DNA from: Lactarius indigo
Lineage: Eukaryota > Basidiomycota > Agaricomycetes > Russulales > Russulaceae
Length of the DNA: 64,000 nt
NCBI GenBank assembly: GCA_025766275.1
Contig: JAFKAC010000180.1
Span: 1-64,000 of the forward strand
Reading direction: 5' to 3'
The position numbers and the translations under genes were made by a program. This document shows positions 34,655-45,773 of the stretch, piece after piece. The number at the start of each line of letters is the position of its first letter. Within the stretch, counting starts at the first letter, position 1. A model generated the notes under the pieces. That model searched no databases and was not told the origin of the DNA. It saw only the letters and a list, made by a program, of their open reading frames with translations.

Positions 34655-35314
34655 TGTATTCGCGTTTCTACATCTGGTTTATTTTGACTTATTTGGGATT
34701 ACCGATTGATCAGCGTCTGGGACTGATGCACGGGGTAAGACACATTTATGAGTTTTATCTTCCCTCTGGCTGATGCCTTTGTTGTGGCAGGCCCTCGTTG
34801 TTGCTTCAGATGTTTGCTTGTTCCGAATTGAAGTTGCATTGACAACCCCCTGACATTAACAACAATTGAAACAACGTGAGTAGTTGCCACAGCGAACATG
34901 GGACCAGCCACCGCCAGAGGTTTCTCCGACGGTAAGCCAAAGCCCAAAATGCATACGTAGAACGCGATACAAGGTACCACCTTGCGCCTGCTGGCATCTA
35001 TTGCAAACGGGGGTCCTTGCTGACCATCACCGTGCTCAACGTGCCCAAAGGCTGCATGACGCACACCCAGAATACGCATCGCACAGGTTCACCCTGCTCC
35101 CTGCCCTCCGGAGTCGGAAAGCGCATAAGGGTGTAAACACGTGCGTATTCCGTCCTGACGATTCAAGTTTATAGACATAATATGTTCCTACTAAATCAGC
35201 CCCACCTCACACCTTCAGCCCCCTCTGGACCCCCGTGAGCGCTGCATATGTAGGTCGAACGCTTGGTTGACTGATAGTGCACCAACGATCGCGCAAGGAC
35301 TACATCAAAACCAG
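34655..35314. other. Intergenic between Plavaka 3' end and element A
   Basis: I find no convincing gene. This should hold the 3' untranslated region and right end of the Plavaka element, but no terminal repeat matching the left side could be recognised. The last five bases before element A (ATATC, 35315-35319) are its target duplication. Confidence 0.4.
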
Positions 35315-35319
35315 ATATC

Positions 35320-35767
35320 TGTAACGCCGTCACAGCGTTAGCTCGACTTGAGCTGATGAAGGCGACTTTATGACTTAGCTAATCACGCCGAAGGCGTATG
35401 GCACGAAGGCAATTCTGACAGATGTGCGAAGACACTGTGATTCGATGGCACTCTAACTCTGATAGAGGCGAACAAGAGAGGAGACAAGAAGTGACGATTG
35501 AAGAAGACCAAGATGGCGTATCTTGGTCTTCCGTAGCCATCTTAAATACAAGAAGAGCAGGCTTTCAAGCGCTGCTATGAGTCATCGTATCGTAGCGTCC
35601 AACGTATCGCGTAAGTACCGCAATCCTACTACTACTACTACCTGTACTAGGATCGAGTCATCCCTCAACGCCTAACTCCTATCGTAATGGCCGAGTCCGT
35701 GACTAATATACCTTACCGCCGTAGTCACAACCGGTACAGTAAGGGTTCAACGTGCAAAACCGTAACA
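35320..35767 (-). repeat. 3' LTR of element A (minus orientation)
   Basis: 448 bp, TGTAACG...CGTAACA on the plus strand. It contains the 12-bp perfect inverted repeat GAAGACCAAGAT / ATCTTGGTCTTC with a 5-nt loop and a CTACTACTACTAC run. Confidence 0.95.
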
Positions 35768-35797
35768 TCACCCCCTTTTCAGCGTGAGACCCCAGAC

Positions 35798-37816
35798 TCA
35801 CCGGAAGTCCCGCGCCGTCCACGTGGACTGCTCGTCGCTAATTCTCTCGAAAACGTTAGCCCTCTCCAGTCGATAAATGCAGTCCCGCTTATCGTCCCTC
35901 GCCGACAGCCGCATGGCCTGAAGTTGGCGGATGCGGGCCGCGAGCCGCTCTTCTTCATATGCCGCCGCGCGGTAGCGTGTCACTTCCGCAGTCAGGGACT
36001 TGTCCCCGATGCGGTTCAGTGCGCGGTCGGTGATCTTGTCGGAGGCGAGGATGACCAGGTCCTCGTGGGCGATGAAGGCGCGTCCCGCAGCCGATAGCAT
36101 CGGGTGAGCATAGAGGGGTTTGCCGTAGAGATGGGGAGAGCCAGGGATAAGTCCCAGCACAAATGGATTCGCACCTCCGACAATTTGGACGTGACTGGCG
36201 TTCCTCTCTATGCCATCTGGTCCGGTGATGGGGAAATGAATGTAATGGGGCTGTCGATTCGCCCTGAACCCCTCAGGCGCAAGGACCTGCGCGGGGTCGT
36301 CGTCGTGCGTAATGGGGGTGTGAAGTGCGACGCCAGGCAGTCGCACACGTCCTCGAGACATGGCGGTTCCGTCGGTGTGGACGAGCCATGGGGTGATTCG
36401 GGAATTAGTAGGGTGGCTGTGCGTTCGAAGGAGGGGGTGTCTGACCGGGTAGTAATCCTCGTCGTCAGCGTGAGCCTCGTCGTTAGGGAGCGCTGCCTGC
36501 GCTGCCGCAACTCGCTCAATCTCCTCTGCGCTAAGCGCAGTTGTTCGTTGGCCCACTCCTTCGCCATCCTCCGCCAATCCTCCGCTGCTTCTAACTCCTG
36601 TTGGGTCTTCGAGGGGACGATTGGCAGGGAGAATTCCCCTTGTGCCGATGAGGTCGTCACCTGGGGGAATGACGGCAATGGGTTCGCGATTGCCGTTGTC
36701 GTCTCGGAAGATGTGAGGGACGGCATGCTGCTGCTCGTCGTCGGGCTGGCGAGTCGGGTTGGGGAACCTCTGTAGGACATTAGCCCACTCTTGAGCGGTG
36801 ATATGCCCCGCTCGCATGTTTGCAGGTGTGTACGGAGTGAGCTGGACCGGTTGAACCACGGTTTCTTGGTCGTCTTCGATGAGGTGGGCGGCGTCTTGTG
36901 CGACTTGGTCGAGGAGGATCGCCATGGTGACATGTCTGAGGGGAGAAGTGGGCATAGAGGTCTGAGAAGATCGGATATAGGAATGGTACTCTCCCCACTC
37001 ATCCTTGGGCTGGCTTTTAAGGCATCGTACGGCTGTCCGGCCCTCTTGATACTCCCTTATCGCGTCTGGAGCGAATACGTCGTCCTTATCAACCCACTGA
37101 TTCTCCGAGTCGGGGTAGCCCTTCCATTTGACGAGATATTGCAACTTCTTTTTCCTGCCGAAGTGCCGAGAGTCCACGATGGCCTCGACTTCGTATTCCT
37201 CCTCGCCTTCTACAAGGTCCGGTGGTGGACGTGGAAAGTTTTCGCCATGAAAGGCCGTACGTTTATATGGCGTGAGAAGATCGATGTGAAACACTGGATG
37301 GATGCTCCACTGCATGGGAAGTTCGAGACGGTAGTTGTATGGGGACATCACCTGTACTACTTTAAAGGGTCCGTGGCGTCGCGCCGCTAATTTCGCTGTG
37401 GGTTGATTGGTCCGTAGATGTCTTCCCTCCAGCCACACTTGATCACCAACTTGATAGCGTGGAGTATCTTTATGCCGAACCCAGCTGTCCTGTGCCTTTT
37501 TGATAAGGTCTTGTGCAAGCCGGCGTGCCTCCTTTAATTGTGTCAGTCTGGTGATTACGTTTGGAATTGGAGATGGCTTATCCGTCCAATCGGCGGTCAG
37601 GTTGTACCCCATCAGAAGCATGAATGGCGATTGTTTTGTGTGTTCATGGGGCCAATTGTTGTGAGCGAATTCTGCTATCGGGAGATACGCCGCCCAGTTA
37701 TCTTGACGCTCGTTGGCCCAGAATCGTAGATATTGTTCAAGCCACTGATTGGTCCGTTCCGACTGCCCATCCGTGCGCGGATGATAAGCCGTGGAAATGT
37801 TCTGTTGGATGCCTAG
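35798..37816 (-). pseudogene. pol: Element A Pol, 3' segment (end of integrase, chromodomain, C-terminal extension)
   Basis: It continues exactly from the codon broken by element B: GIQQNISTAYHPRTDGQSER with the integrase glutamate, the GPF block (RRHGPFKVVQVMSPYNYRLE), then a chromodomain (LQYLVKWKGYPDSENQWVDK). A C-terminal extension of about 400 residues follows, with Pro-rich and coiled-coil parts, ending WTARDFR at 35798. The extension is homologous to that of element B and, more distantly, to the coiled coil of element C (shared LTAEVTR-type block). Confidence 0.9.
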
Positions 37817-38393
37817 TGTAACGCCGCCACGGCGTTAGCTCGACTTGAGCTCGGAGAGGCGATAACAACTTAGCGCGAATGTATGCTCGACACGACGACG
37901 CGAAGGTCCGTGTGCTTGCCTTAGTGAATACACGAAGGTACACCGGCAAGGCCTCTGTCTATCTTGCTAATCACGAACGAAGTCGGAGTTCAATCGAAAG
38001 TCTGGGAGTAGAGCGAGAGAGAGAGAGAGAGAGAGAGAAAGAGATAAGCCGTAATAGAGAAGCAAACAAGTGACGATTCAAGAAGACCAAGATGTCGTGT
38101 CTTGGTCTTCACGAGGCCATATAAATACAAGTCGAGCAGGCTTACAAGCGCTGCTATGAGTCACAGTAGGTAGAGCGTCCAACGTATCGCAGAAACATCT
38201 CGAACCCTAATACTACTACTACTAGTATTAGTGGCGTGATTCCTCAGTCAGCAATCCGTACCGTATCGCCTATCGCATCACCGTATCACCGTATGTAAGT
38301 CCGCAACTAATATACCTTACCGCCGTAGTTGCAACCGGTACAGTAAGGGTTCTCAGTCGTCGTACCACAGCACCGAAAGTCCGAATCGTGACA
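37817..38393 (-). repeat. 3' LTR of element B (minus orientation)
   Basis: 577 bp with a GA-dinucleotide run (about 38013-38040) and a CTACTACTACTA run. It shares the U3/R hairpin core AAGACCAAGA / TCTTGGTCTT with element A. Confidence 0.95.
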
Positions 38394-38422
38394 TCACCCC
38401 CTTTTCAGCGTGAGACCCCGAC

Positions 38423-41400
38423 TCACCGAAAGTCCCGAGCCGGCCAATCTCGCTGTTCGTCGGCAATGCGCTCCAGCGCCGTGGCGCGCTCCAACCGATA
38501 GATGGAGTCGCGTCGATCGTCCTGCGCACACTCGATCATAGCGCGGAGTTGCGCTACTCGGGCTCGGAGTCGATCCAGCTCGTAGCTGGCCGCGCGAAAG
38601 CGCGTGACCTCCGCAGTAAGCGACTCGTCGTTGATGCGGTTGAGCGCGCGGTCGGTGATGCGGTCCGCCTCGAAGACCACAAGGTCTTCGTGGGGATACG
38701 TGGGGCGAAGGGCCGCTGACACATGCGGCTCGGCGTAGAAGGGCTTACCGTACACGTGCGGCGACCCCGGTATCACTCCCAGTATCAGGGGGTCCGCCCC
38801 TCCAATGATCTGGACATGGGACGCGTCCCTCTCTACTCCGTCGGGTCCGGTGATGGGGTATCGAATGTGATGGGGTCGTCGGTTCGCCCTGAACCCTTCA
38901 GGCGCAATGACATGCGCGGGGTCGTCGGCGGCGGTGAACGGACGATGATCGGCGGCGCCGGGTACACGGATACGCCCTCGATACATGGGGGACCCGTCGG
39001 TGTAGACGAGCCATGGCGTGATGAGGGGATTAGTAGGGTCGCTTTTCGTTCGAAGGAAGGCATGGCGTGCCGGGTAGTAATCGTCGTCGTCATGGCCAGC
39101 CTCAGCTGCCTCCATCGCTGCCGTCGCTCGCGCATCTCCCTCAGTCGGGCCGCTGCGGAATCGAGCTGTTCCTTCTGCCACTCCGCCGCCACCCTCCTCC
39201 ACCCCTCCAACTCGTACTCCATCAGCGCTTGAACGCTGGTCGTTGCTCGGGAAAACTCCGCGAACGCCGATGAGGTCGTCGCTTGGGGGGATAGCGGCGA
39301 TCGGCTCGCGTTCTCCGCGGTCGTTTCGGAAGACGTGGATGACGGCGGGTTCGTCGTCGGGGGTAGTAGTGGGGTCAGGGAATCTGGTGACGACGTTGGC
39401 CCACTCTTGTGCGGTGATAGGCCCCTCTGTTGGTCTAAGAGGTGTCCATGGCGTGATTTGAGGGTCGGGTACCTCGGTGTCGTCGTCCTCAGCCAAGAGG
39501 GCGTGGGCGTCTTGTGCGAGGGAGTCGAGGAGCGCTGCTTGGGTGACATGACGCAGAGGGGATGTAGGCATGTGAGAGATGAGAGATCGGAGGAAGGAGG
39601 GATGACTTCCTTCGACTCTTGCGCTGCTCGTTTTAACTTGTTGTCCGCGCGCTTGTGTTTCCTGATATAGGCGGAGCGCTTCTGGCGCAAAGACGTCCTC
39701 CTTGTTGACCCACTGATTCTCCGAGTCTGGATACCCCTTCCATTTGACGAGGTACTGCAGGCGTTTGCCTCTGCCGAAATGCCGGGAGTCCAAAATGGCC
39801 TCGACCTCGTATTCTTCTTCGCCATCAATCAGTTCTGGCGGCGGGCGCGTGAAGTTTTCCCCGTGTAGGGGAGTTTGCTTGTAGGGTGTGAGAAGATCGA
39901 TGTGGAACACTGGATGTATGCTCCACTGTGTGGGAAGTTCCAATCGATAGTTATAGGGCGACATCACCTGGATCACCCTAAAAGGTCCGTGGCGTCGCGC
40001 CGCTAATTTTGCCGTGGGTTGATTGGTCCGAAGATGCTTCCCTTCTAGCCATACGAGGTCGTTGACGCGGAACTTGGGCGTATCTTTGTTGCGTACCCAT
40101 GCCTCTTGCGCCTTCTTCATAAGGCGTTGAGCGTCCATTCTAGCTTCTTTCAGCTGTGTCAGTCGCGCGGTTACTTGTGGAAGAGGGGATGGCTTATCGG
40201 TCCAATCAGCTCGCGGATCGTATCCCATCAGGAGCTGAAACGGCGATTGTTTCATGTGTTCGTGGGGCCAATTGTTATGCGCAAATTCAGCTATTGGTAG
40301 ATACGTGGTCCAATTGTTTTGGCGTTCATTCACCCAGAAGCGCAAGTATTGCTCCAACCATTGGTTGGTCCTTTCCGACTGTCCATCGGTGCGCGGGTGG
40401 TACGCCGTGGATATGTTTTGCTGCACCCCTAAAATGCGGCACGCTTCCCTTGTGAACTTGGACGTGAAGCGGGGGTCTCGGTCGCTGATGATTTTGCGCG
40501 GTAGCCCGAATCGTTTAAAGACGTGACTGACGTACAATGCGGCAGTTTCTTCTGCGGATATTTCTTCCCGACATGGTATAAATACTGAAGCTTTGCTACA
40601 GTCGTGGTCGGTAACGGTGAGGATGCTGTCATGCCCTTCGGATATTGGCAACTTGGTGATGAAATCGATCGCTACCGTTTGGAAGGGGAGCGCGTCGAGT
40701 ACCGGTGTGATGGGGTATAGCGCCGCTCGTATAGGACGCGTGTTTACCTTGTTTCGTTGACATTCCGCGCATCCCTGGACGTACTCGTACACGTCCTTTC
40801 GCATTCGTGGCCACCAATAGTGCCTCTCCAGGATTCGTTGTGTTTTTGCGATTCCCGGATGGCCGTGTATCGGCAGGTCGTGGTGGTCATGGATCAGTAC
40901 GCGGTGCGTCGATGCTGGTCCGGTTATCACGAACCTGCCGTCCTTATACCACTCTCCTTGGATTTTCTTTAGTTGGTGGGGGTCGGCCCATACCTTGATT
41001 ACTTCCTCGTCTTGTTGATGTCGCGGCTGCGCCAGGTTCGGGTTGAGGGTGAGTGTCCTTGCCGTGTTAAGGGTTCGGACAAAGATTTCGGGTGGTAATA
41101 CCACCACCTTGCTGTTGTCTTCCGTTCCCTGGTCATAGTCCGGTCGACGTGACAGCGCGTCCGCTCGGCCATTGTTTTTTCCTTTGATGTGGTGAATCTC
41201 AAAGTCGTACTCTGAAAGCTCCAGTACTTCCCTGGCGACGCGTCTGCTGATCTTCTGCGGTGATTTCCAGTACTGCAGATTGAGGTGGTCCGAGTAAATT
41301 TTGATCTTATGTGGGGCTCCTGCGAGTAGCGGCCTCCAGTTTCGCAACGCCTTGACTATGGCCAATAATTCCAGGTCATAGATGTCGTAGTTGCGTTCGG

Positions 41401-43162
41401 CTTCGGAAAGCGTCGCTGAATAGTATCCTATTGGGTGTCGCTTTCCGTCAGCTTTTTTCTGTAGGAGTACGGCTCCCACCGCGTATCCCGAGGCGTCGAC
41501 CTCCAATTCGAACGGGTCTTGGAGGACTGGATGTGCCAGTACTGGTTCTTCCGTTACGAGGCGTTTTAGGGTATTGAATGCCTCTTCTTCTACTTCTGTC
41601 CATCTCCACTCCTCGTCTTTTCGTGTTAGTTTAGTCAACGGCTTTGCGTGGTTCGCGAAACCGCGAATGAAGAGTCTGTAAAAGTTGCAGAAGCCCAGAA
41701 AGGATCGAACGTCTTTGACCTTCGTGGGCGTTGGCCAGTCTTTGATGCCTTGAACTTTTACGGGGTCCATGCGAGTTACCCCCCTTTCAAGGATTACCCC
41801 CAGGTAATCCATTCGCGGTTGATGGAAAAGGCATTTTTCGAGCTTGAAGTAGAGGTCGTGTTCCTTGGCGACGCGCAGAACGTCGCGGACAGCCGAGATG
41901 TGGGCGGCTAGATCATGGTCAAAATGAGTCGCGATTCCGATATCATCCATATAGACACGTATCGTGGTGCCAAGGCGATCATGTTTCATGATTGTATCAC
42001 GATAAATGTGGTTCATCATGGCTTGGAAGGTAGCCGGGGAGTTGGTGAGGCCAAAGAACATGACCATTGGTTCGAAGAGACCAAATTTGGTCTTGAACGC
42101 CGCTTTCTCTTGATCGCCCTCGCGAATACGTATGTTGTTGTAGCCCCATCGAACATCAAGTTTGGTGTATATGTGGGCGTTGCTGAGATCCAAAATGAGA
42201 TCTTGGATGAGTGGCAGCGGGTATTGATTGCGGATGGTATGCGAGTTGATGACTCGATAGTCCTGAACAGGCCGCAGTTTCCCGTCCTTCTTTTTAATAA
42301 AAAAGAAGGAAGATGCGTACGGGGATATGGAGGGGCGTAAGTAACCCTGCTTCAATTTTTCATCCAAAAACTCCTTGAGCTCGCCTTCTTCTTGTTGCGT
42401 CATGGGGTATATTTTGCAGTCTATAGCCGCCGGTGCTGATGGTTTGAAATCAATGGCATGGTCCCACGGTCTGGCCGGGGGAAAGCGGTGCGAGGCCTGT
42501 TCGTTAAAGAGGTTGCTAAACTCTGCGTATTCGGGTGGCAGCACAGCTGCCGTCTGCTGTTGTTTTGCTGATATGGCCAACTCCGTCGAGGTCGTGGCTC
42601 GTGCAAAAGTCTCTTCTTGCAGTTCCCGTAGAATGTCTTCTTTTTCTGCGACAATGAGAGCTCGCGTCGCGGACGCAGCGAGTAATTCTTCCGTAGTGGC
42701 TAGCACTACGGGCTGCACGTCGGGGTGTGTTGTTGCCGTAGCCCAGCTAATGGTGGGCTCGAAGGCGCTCAGCCATGGATAGCCGAGTACCATGTTCTCG
42801 CTTCCGAGGTCGGTGACCAGGAAGGTCATCTTTTTGATCTGTCCACGCGTTTTTACTTCTAGGTTAACGTAATGAGTGATTAACCCAGCTTTGTTTTCTG
42901 TGTTGTCTATGTTCCATATCTTGCGAGGCGTTTCTAACGCCTGTGCCGGGATTCCTGCCTTGGCTGCCATGCTTGGTTTGATAAAGTTATCGGTCGCTCC
43001 GGAGTCGACCAATGCGTTTGTTTCAGTCGTTTGATAATTCGTTCGGACAGTCACTGGAATTCGCAGAGATCGATAGCGCGTTGTCACGATTACAGAATTA
43101 CATTGTAGAGCCCTCACCCAGACTGACGGGTTCAGGCGTCCCGAAAACCCTCCTTTCCCCAC
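38423..43162 (-). CDS. pol: Element B Pol polyprotein, intact, about 1579 codons
   Basis: One uninterrupted frame, -1 to gag. It has protease (ALVDSGATDNFI), reverse transcriptase (IRVYMDDIGIAT), RNase H (LEVDASGYAVGAVLLQKK), integrase zinc site (HPGIAKTQRILERHYWW) with IAIDFITK-like, ISDRDPRF and TDGQSERTNQW motifs, a GPF region, a chromodomain (LQYLVKWKGYPDSENQWVNK) and a C-terminal extension of about 400 residues with a coiled coil, ending PARDFR. There is no ATG at the start of the frame, in line with expression by frameshifting. The chromodomain in such elements directs integration to histone-marked chromatin. That is family knowledge and was not tested here. Confidence 0.92.
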   Translation of the reverse strand: MGKGGFSGRLNPSVWVRALQCNSVIVTTRYRSLRIPVTVRTNYQTTETNALVDSGATDNFIKPSMAAKAGIPAQALETPRKIWNIDNTENKAGLITHYVNLEVKTRGQIKKMTFLVTDLGSENMVLGYPWLSAFEPTISWATATTHPDVQPVVLATTEELLAASATRALIVAEKEDILRELQEETFARATTSTELAISAKQQQTAAVLPPEYAEFSNLFNEQASHRFPPARPWDHAIDFKPSAPAAIDCKIYPMTQQEEGELKEFLDEKLKQGYLRPSISPYASSFFFIKKKDGKLRPVQDYRVINSHTIRNQYPLPLIQDLILDLSNAHIYTKLDVRWGYNNIRIREGDQEKAAFKTKFGLFEPMVMFFGLTNSPATFQAMMNHIYRDTIMKHDRLGTTIRVYMDDIGIATHFDHDLAAHISAVRDVLRVAKEHDLYFKLEKCLFHQPRMDYLGVILERGVTRMDPVKVQGIKDWPTPTKVKDVRSFLGFCNFYRLFIRGFANHAKPLTKLTRKDEEWRWTEVEEEAFNTLKRLVTEEPVLAHPVLQDPFELEVDASGYAVGAVLLQKKADGKRHPIGYYSATLSEAERNYDIYDLELLAIVKALRNWRPLLAGAPHKIKIYSDHLNLQYWKSPQKISRRVAREVLELSEYDFEIHHIKGKNNGRADALSRRPDYDQGTEDNSKVVVLPPEIFVRTLNTARTLTLNPNLAQPRHQQDEEVIKVWADPHQLKKIQGEWYKDGRFVITGPASTHRVLIHDHHDLPIHGHPGIAKTQRILERHYWWPRMRKDVYEYVQGCAECQRNKVNTRPIRAALYPITPVLDALPFQTVAIDFITKLPISEGHDSILTVTDHDCSKASVFIPCREEISAEETAALYVSHVFKRFGLPRKIISDRDPRFTSKFTREACRILGVQQNISTAYHPRTDGQSERTNQWLEQYLRFWVNERQNNWTTYLPIAEFAHNNWPHEHMKQSPFQLLMGYDPRADWTDKPSPLPQVTARLTQLKEARMDAQRLMKKAQEAWVRNKDTPKFRVNDLVWLEGKHLRTNQPTAKLAARRHGPFRVIQVMSPYNYRLELPTQWSIHPVFHIDLLTPYKQTPLHGENFTRPPPELIDGEEEYEVEAILDSRHFGRGKRLQYLVKWKGYPDSENQWVNKEDVFAPEALRLYQETQARGQQVKTSSARVEGSHPSFLRSLISHMPTSPLRHVTQAALLDSLAQDAHALLAEDDDTEVPDPQITPWTPLRPTEGPITAQEWANVVTRFPDPTTTPDDEPAVIHVFRNDRGEREPIAAIPPSDDLIGVRGVFPSNDQRSSADGVRVGGVEEGGGGVAEGTARFRSGPTEGDARATAAMEAAEAGHDDDDYYPARHAFLRTKSDPTNPLITPWLVYTDGSPMYRGRIRVPGAADHRPFTAADDPAHVIAPEGFRANRRPHHIRYPITGPDGVERDASHVQIIGGADPLILGVIPGSPHVYGKPFYAEPHVSAALRPTYPHEDLVVFEADRITDRALNRINDESLTAEVTRFRAASYELDRLRARVAQLRAMIECAQDDRRDSIYRLERATALERIADEQRDWPARDFR

Positions 43163-45177
43163 AGATCTTGAAGGATGAGGTCCTTTACCTCATCCGTACT
43201 ATTGGCCACCTGCGTGAGCCACTCCTTTGCTTGTTCTCCCGCCGTCTTCGTACTTGCCGCGTTAATTTGGGGCGCCGGTGTCGCGCTAGGTGCCGGGGTC
43301 ATGTATCCGGGTAGCGAGGGTTCGTATTGCGATACGGGTCCTTGGTGCCATGCAGTCTCGGTCATCCGACTGCTCGATGGCGCGTTCTGCCAGTTTCCTG
43401 ACGCACGCGGATGGGGGCAATTTCGTGAGAGATGTCCCGGGGCGTGACAGTTATAACAGAGGACGTTCCTTAAGTCTCGCCTCGATCCCCCTCTGCCGCG
43501 TCCTCTCGCGCCCGGCCCTCCTCTGGGTGGGAACGGAGGTGTTTGCCAGTTGTGGTGAGGTAACTTGTTAAAGTCGATGTCTTCGGAACCCGCTAGTCGG
43601 ACCTTTGCACGATCGGCCGAGGTGTCCATGGCCCAGGGGTTGGTCTGAGGTAAGTTCTGCGGGAGTGTCCATCCCGCGTTACCGGTCTGTTTCTTGGGCT
43701 GCGTGGTGTTTTTGTACTCGTTCAACCTTGCTTTGAGATGGATGTAATTTTTCTGCCGTTTGAGTACGGCTCTCTTCCAGTCGTCGAATGTAATCGGGTC
43801 GTCGAACTGGAACGCGTTTTTGAACAATTCCCTCGGTAGACCCGACGTAAAGAGGTCGATTGTTTGTGGTTCGTTAAGGCGATAATGAGCCTTCCGTGCG
43901 AGCTGTTCGAAATCATTGACGTACTTGTCAATGTCCTCTCCCGTCATCTTGAACCCTTTTCGTAGTATTGCTTGCGCTTGTTCGCGCTCCAGTGTGTTTT
44001 CGAATCGTTGGCTGAAACCGTCTGCTACGGCGTCCCACAGCTCGCGGGTGTAGGGACTGATCCCTCGTTGTATTTGCCTGTTGAGCCAGTTCAGGAAGGA
44101 CAGGACCCATTCACTGACTGCTCCGCCTTTGATGTACGACAAAAACAGAAGGCATCTTCTGTAGTCGTTGCGCATGATGGGGGCATCCAAGTTCATGCCC
44201 CAGTAGACGTGCCACTGTGTTAGAAATTGGTCTACTTTGAGTCTGTCTCCATCGAAGATGGAAGGTGGCTCGCCGGTTAATTTCTCGTTATGATGGCCTC
44301 TGCCTCCGGCATCTCCGCCACCTCCCCCTCCTTCGCCTCCACCCCCTGGTGGTCCGGCGGGTGGTCCCCTTGGTGGCTCGGTTCTTCGTAAGTCAAACGG
44401 GACTCCTCCCCCGGGTGGAGGTGGCGGATCCCCATCGGGCCCTCCTATTCCCGGAGGCAGTTCCATGGCTGGTCGGCGTCCGGACGGGGGGTCTCCCCTA
44501 TCCGACCCGATGGCTCGAAAGATTGCGGCGTCGTCCGCGGTCATTCGTACTCCGGTCTCTGGGTTGATAGGCATGAGGATGTCTCTGGCTTCTGCCCTTA
44601 TGACTCGTGCTTCTTCGATGGCAACTTCTTCCATCGCTTGCGTCAAGGTTGCCATGATGGCTGGCGATCTAATGTGAATTGGTTCCGGCTCTGTAATGTG
44701 TGCGGACTCAGCTCGTTCGATAAGGAGGTCTTGTATAGCTCCCCCGCTGGTCTCGGTTTGATTTGGTTCGCGTCCTTCGCTTTCTTCGTCTTCTTCTTGG
44801 CTTTGCTCAGATTCTTCCGATACTACTTCTCCGGTGGAGTGCTCTCGTATTTGCCCGTCAATAGGGCCCCAGTCGGTGCGGCTGTTAAGTTCTCGTGCGT
44901 CGATATCGCACCGGTATCTGGGTCCCGCTGGTCGTATTGCGTCCCACTGAGAATCTATGGGGTTCCAAGTAACTTCCACCCAGCACAAATGGTCGAAGTT
45001 GAACTCAACTGGACGGAACCTGCTAGGTCCGTTAAACTCGACGAAGTATCCAGTTTCTTCTTGTCTTTCCCTCCAACTGGCAGCTTGTAAGAAGCGCGTG
45101 GGGACGTTGCGTTCTCCTCTTCTTGGGAGAGAGTAGGGGCGGAAGCTGGTCCACTGGTCTCTAGTTGTTACGGCCAC
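43132..45177 (-). CDS. gag: Element B Gag, intact, about 681 aa
   Basis: The frame opens at a TAA in the PBS. The first good near-cognate codon is GTG at 45177 in the context ACCGTGG. No ATG exists in any frame from the predicted transcript start (45473) to 44655, an in-frame Met. The upstream protein (FDHLCWVEVTWNPID and flanks) matches element A, so it is likely translated. The capsid region follows a Gly/Pro-rich linker, and a CCHC knuckle, CYNCHAPGHLSRNC, lies near the end. The G GGT TTT heptamer (43150-43144) is four codons before the stop and fuses Gag to Pol by -1 slippage. Confidence 0.88.
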   Translation of the reverse strand: MAVTTRDQWTSFRPYSLPRRGERNVPTRFLQAASWRERQEETGYFVEFNGPSRFRPVEFNFDHLCWVEVTWNPIDSQWDAIRPAGPRYRCDIDARELNSRTDWGPIDGQIREHSTGEVVSEESEQSQEEDEESEGREPNQTETSGGAIQDLLIERAESAHITEPEPIHIRSPAIMATLTQAMEEVAIEEARVIRAEARDILMPINPETGVRMTADDAAIFRAIGSDRGDPPSGRRPAMELPPGIGGPDGDPPPPPGGGVPFDLRRTEPPRGPPAGPPGGGGEGGGGGGDAGGRGHHNEKLTGEPPSIFDGDRLKVDQFLTQWHVYWGMNLDAPIMRNDYRRCLLFLSYIKGGAVSEWVLSFLNWLNRQIQRGISPYTRELWDAVADGFSQRFENTLEREQAQAILRKGFKMTGEDIDKYVNDFEQLARKAHYRLNEPQTIDLFTSGLPRELFKNAFQFDDPITFDDWKRAVLKRQKNYIHLKARLNEYKNTTQPKKQTGNAGWTLPQNLPQTNPWAMDTSADRAKVRLAGSEDIDFNKLPHHNWQTPPFPPRGGPGARGRGRGGSRRDLRNVLCYNCHAPGHLSRNCPHPRASGNWQNAPSSSRMTETAWHQGPVSQYEPSLPGYMTPAPSATPAPQINAASTKTAGEQAKEWLTQVANSTDEVKDLILQDLWGKEGFRDA

Positions 45178-45196
45178 GGTGATATCTTGGTCTTAA

Positions 45197-45773
45197 TGTA
45201 ACGCCGCCACGGCGTTAGCTCGACTTGAGCTCGGAGAGGCGATAACAACTTAGCGCGAATGTATGCTCGACACGACGACGCGAAGGTCCGTGTGCTTGCC
45301 TTAGTGAATACACGAAGGTACACCGGCAAGGCCTCTGTCTATCTTGCTAATCACGAACGAAGTCGGAGTTCAATCGAAAGTCTGGGAGTAGAGCGAGAGA
45401 GAGAGAGAGAGAGAGAGAAAGAGATAAGCCGTAATAGAGAAGCAAACAAGTGACGATTCAAGAAGACCAAGATGTCGTGTCTTGGTCTTCACGAGGCCGT
45501 ATAAATACAAGTCGAGCAGGCTTACAAGCGCTGCTATGAGTCACAGTAGGTAGAGCGTCCAACGTATCGCAGAAACATCTCGAACCCTAATACTACTACT
45601 ACTAGTATTAGTGGCGTGATTCCTCAGTCAGCAATCCGTACCGTATCGCCTATCGCATCACCGTATCACCGTATGTAAGTCCGCAACTAATATACCTTAC
45701 CGCCGTAGTTGCAACCGGTACAGTAAGGGTTCTCAGTCGTCGTACCACAGCACCGAAAGTCCGAATCGTGACA
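45197..45773 (-). repeat. 5' LTR of element B (minus orientation)
   Basis: 577 bp. The predicted start is at 45473 (ATCTTGGTCTT on the minus strand), about 34 nt after the TATTTATA box, and is complementary to the PBS at 45184-45194. Confidence 0.95.

Larger units (their letters stand above)
37817..45773 (-). mobile_element. Ty3/gypsy chromovirus element B, complete, nested in element A
   Basis: 577-bp LTRs at 37817-38393 and 45197-45773 are flanked by CCTAG duplications (37812-37816 and 45774-45778) and sit inside the integrase gene of element A. The LTRs differ at one site, the position before the TATAAATAC box (CCAT versus CCGT), a CpG transition. Gag and pol are open. The purine tract is at 38394-38406 and the self-priming PBS at 45184-45194. 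It is related to element A but distinct in LTR length and internal sequence. Confidence 0.95.
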
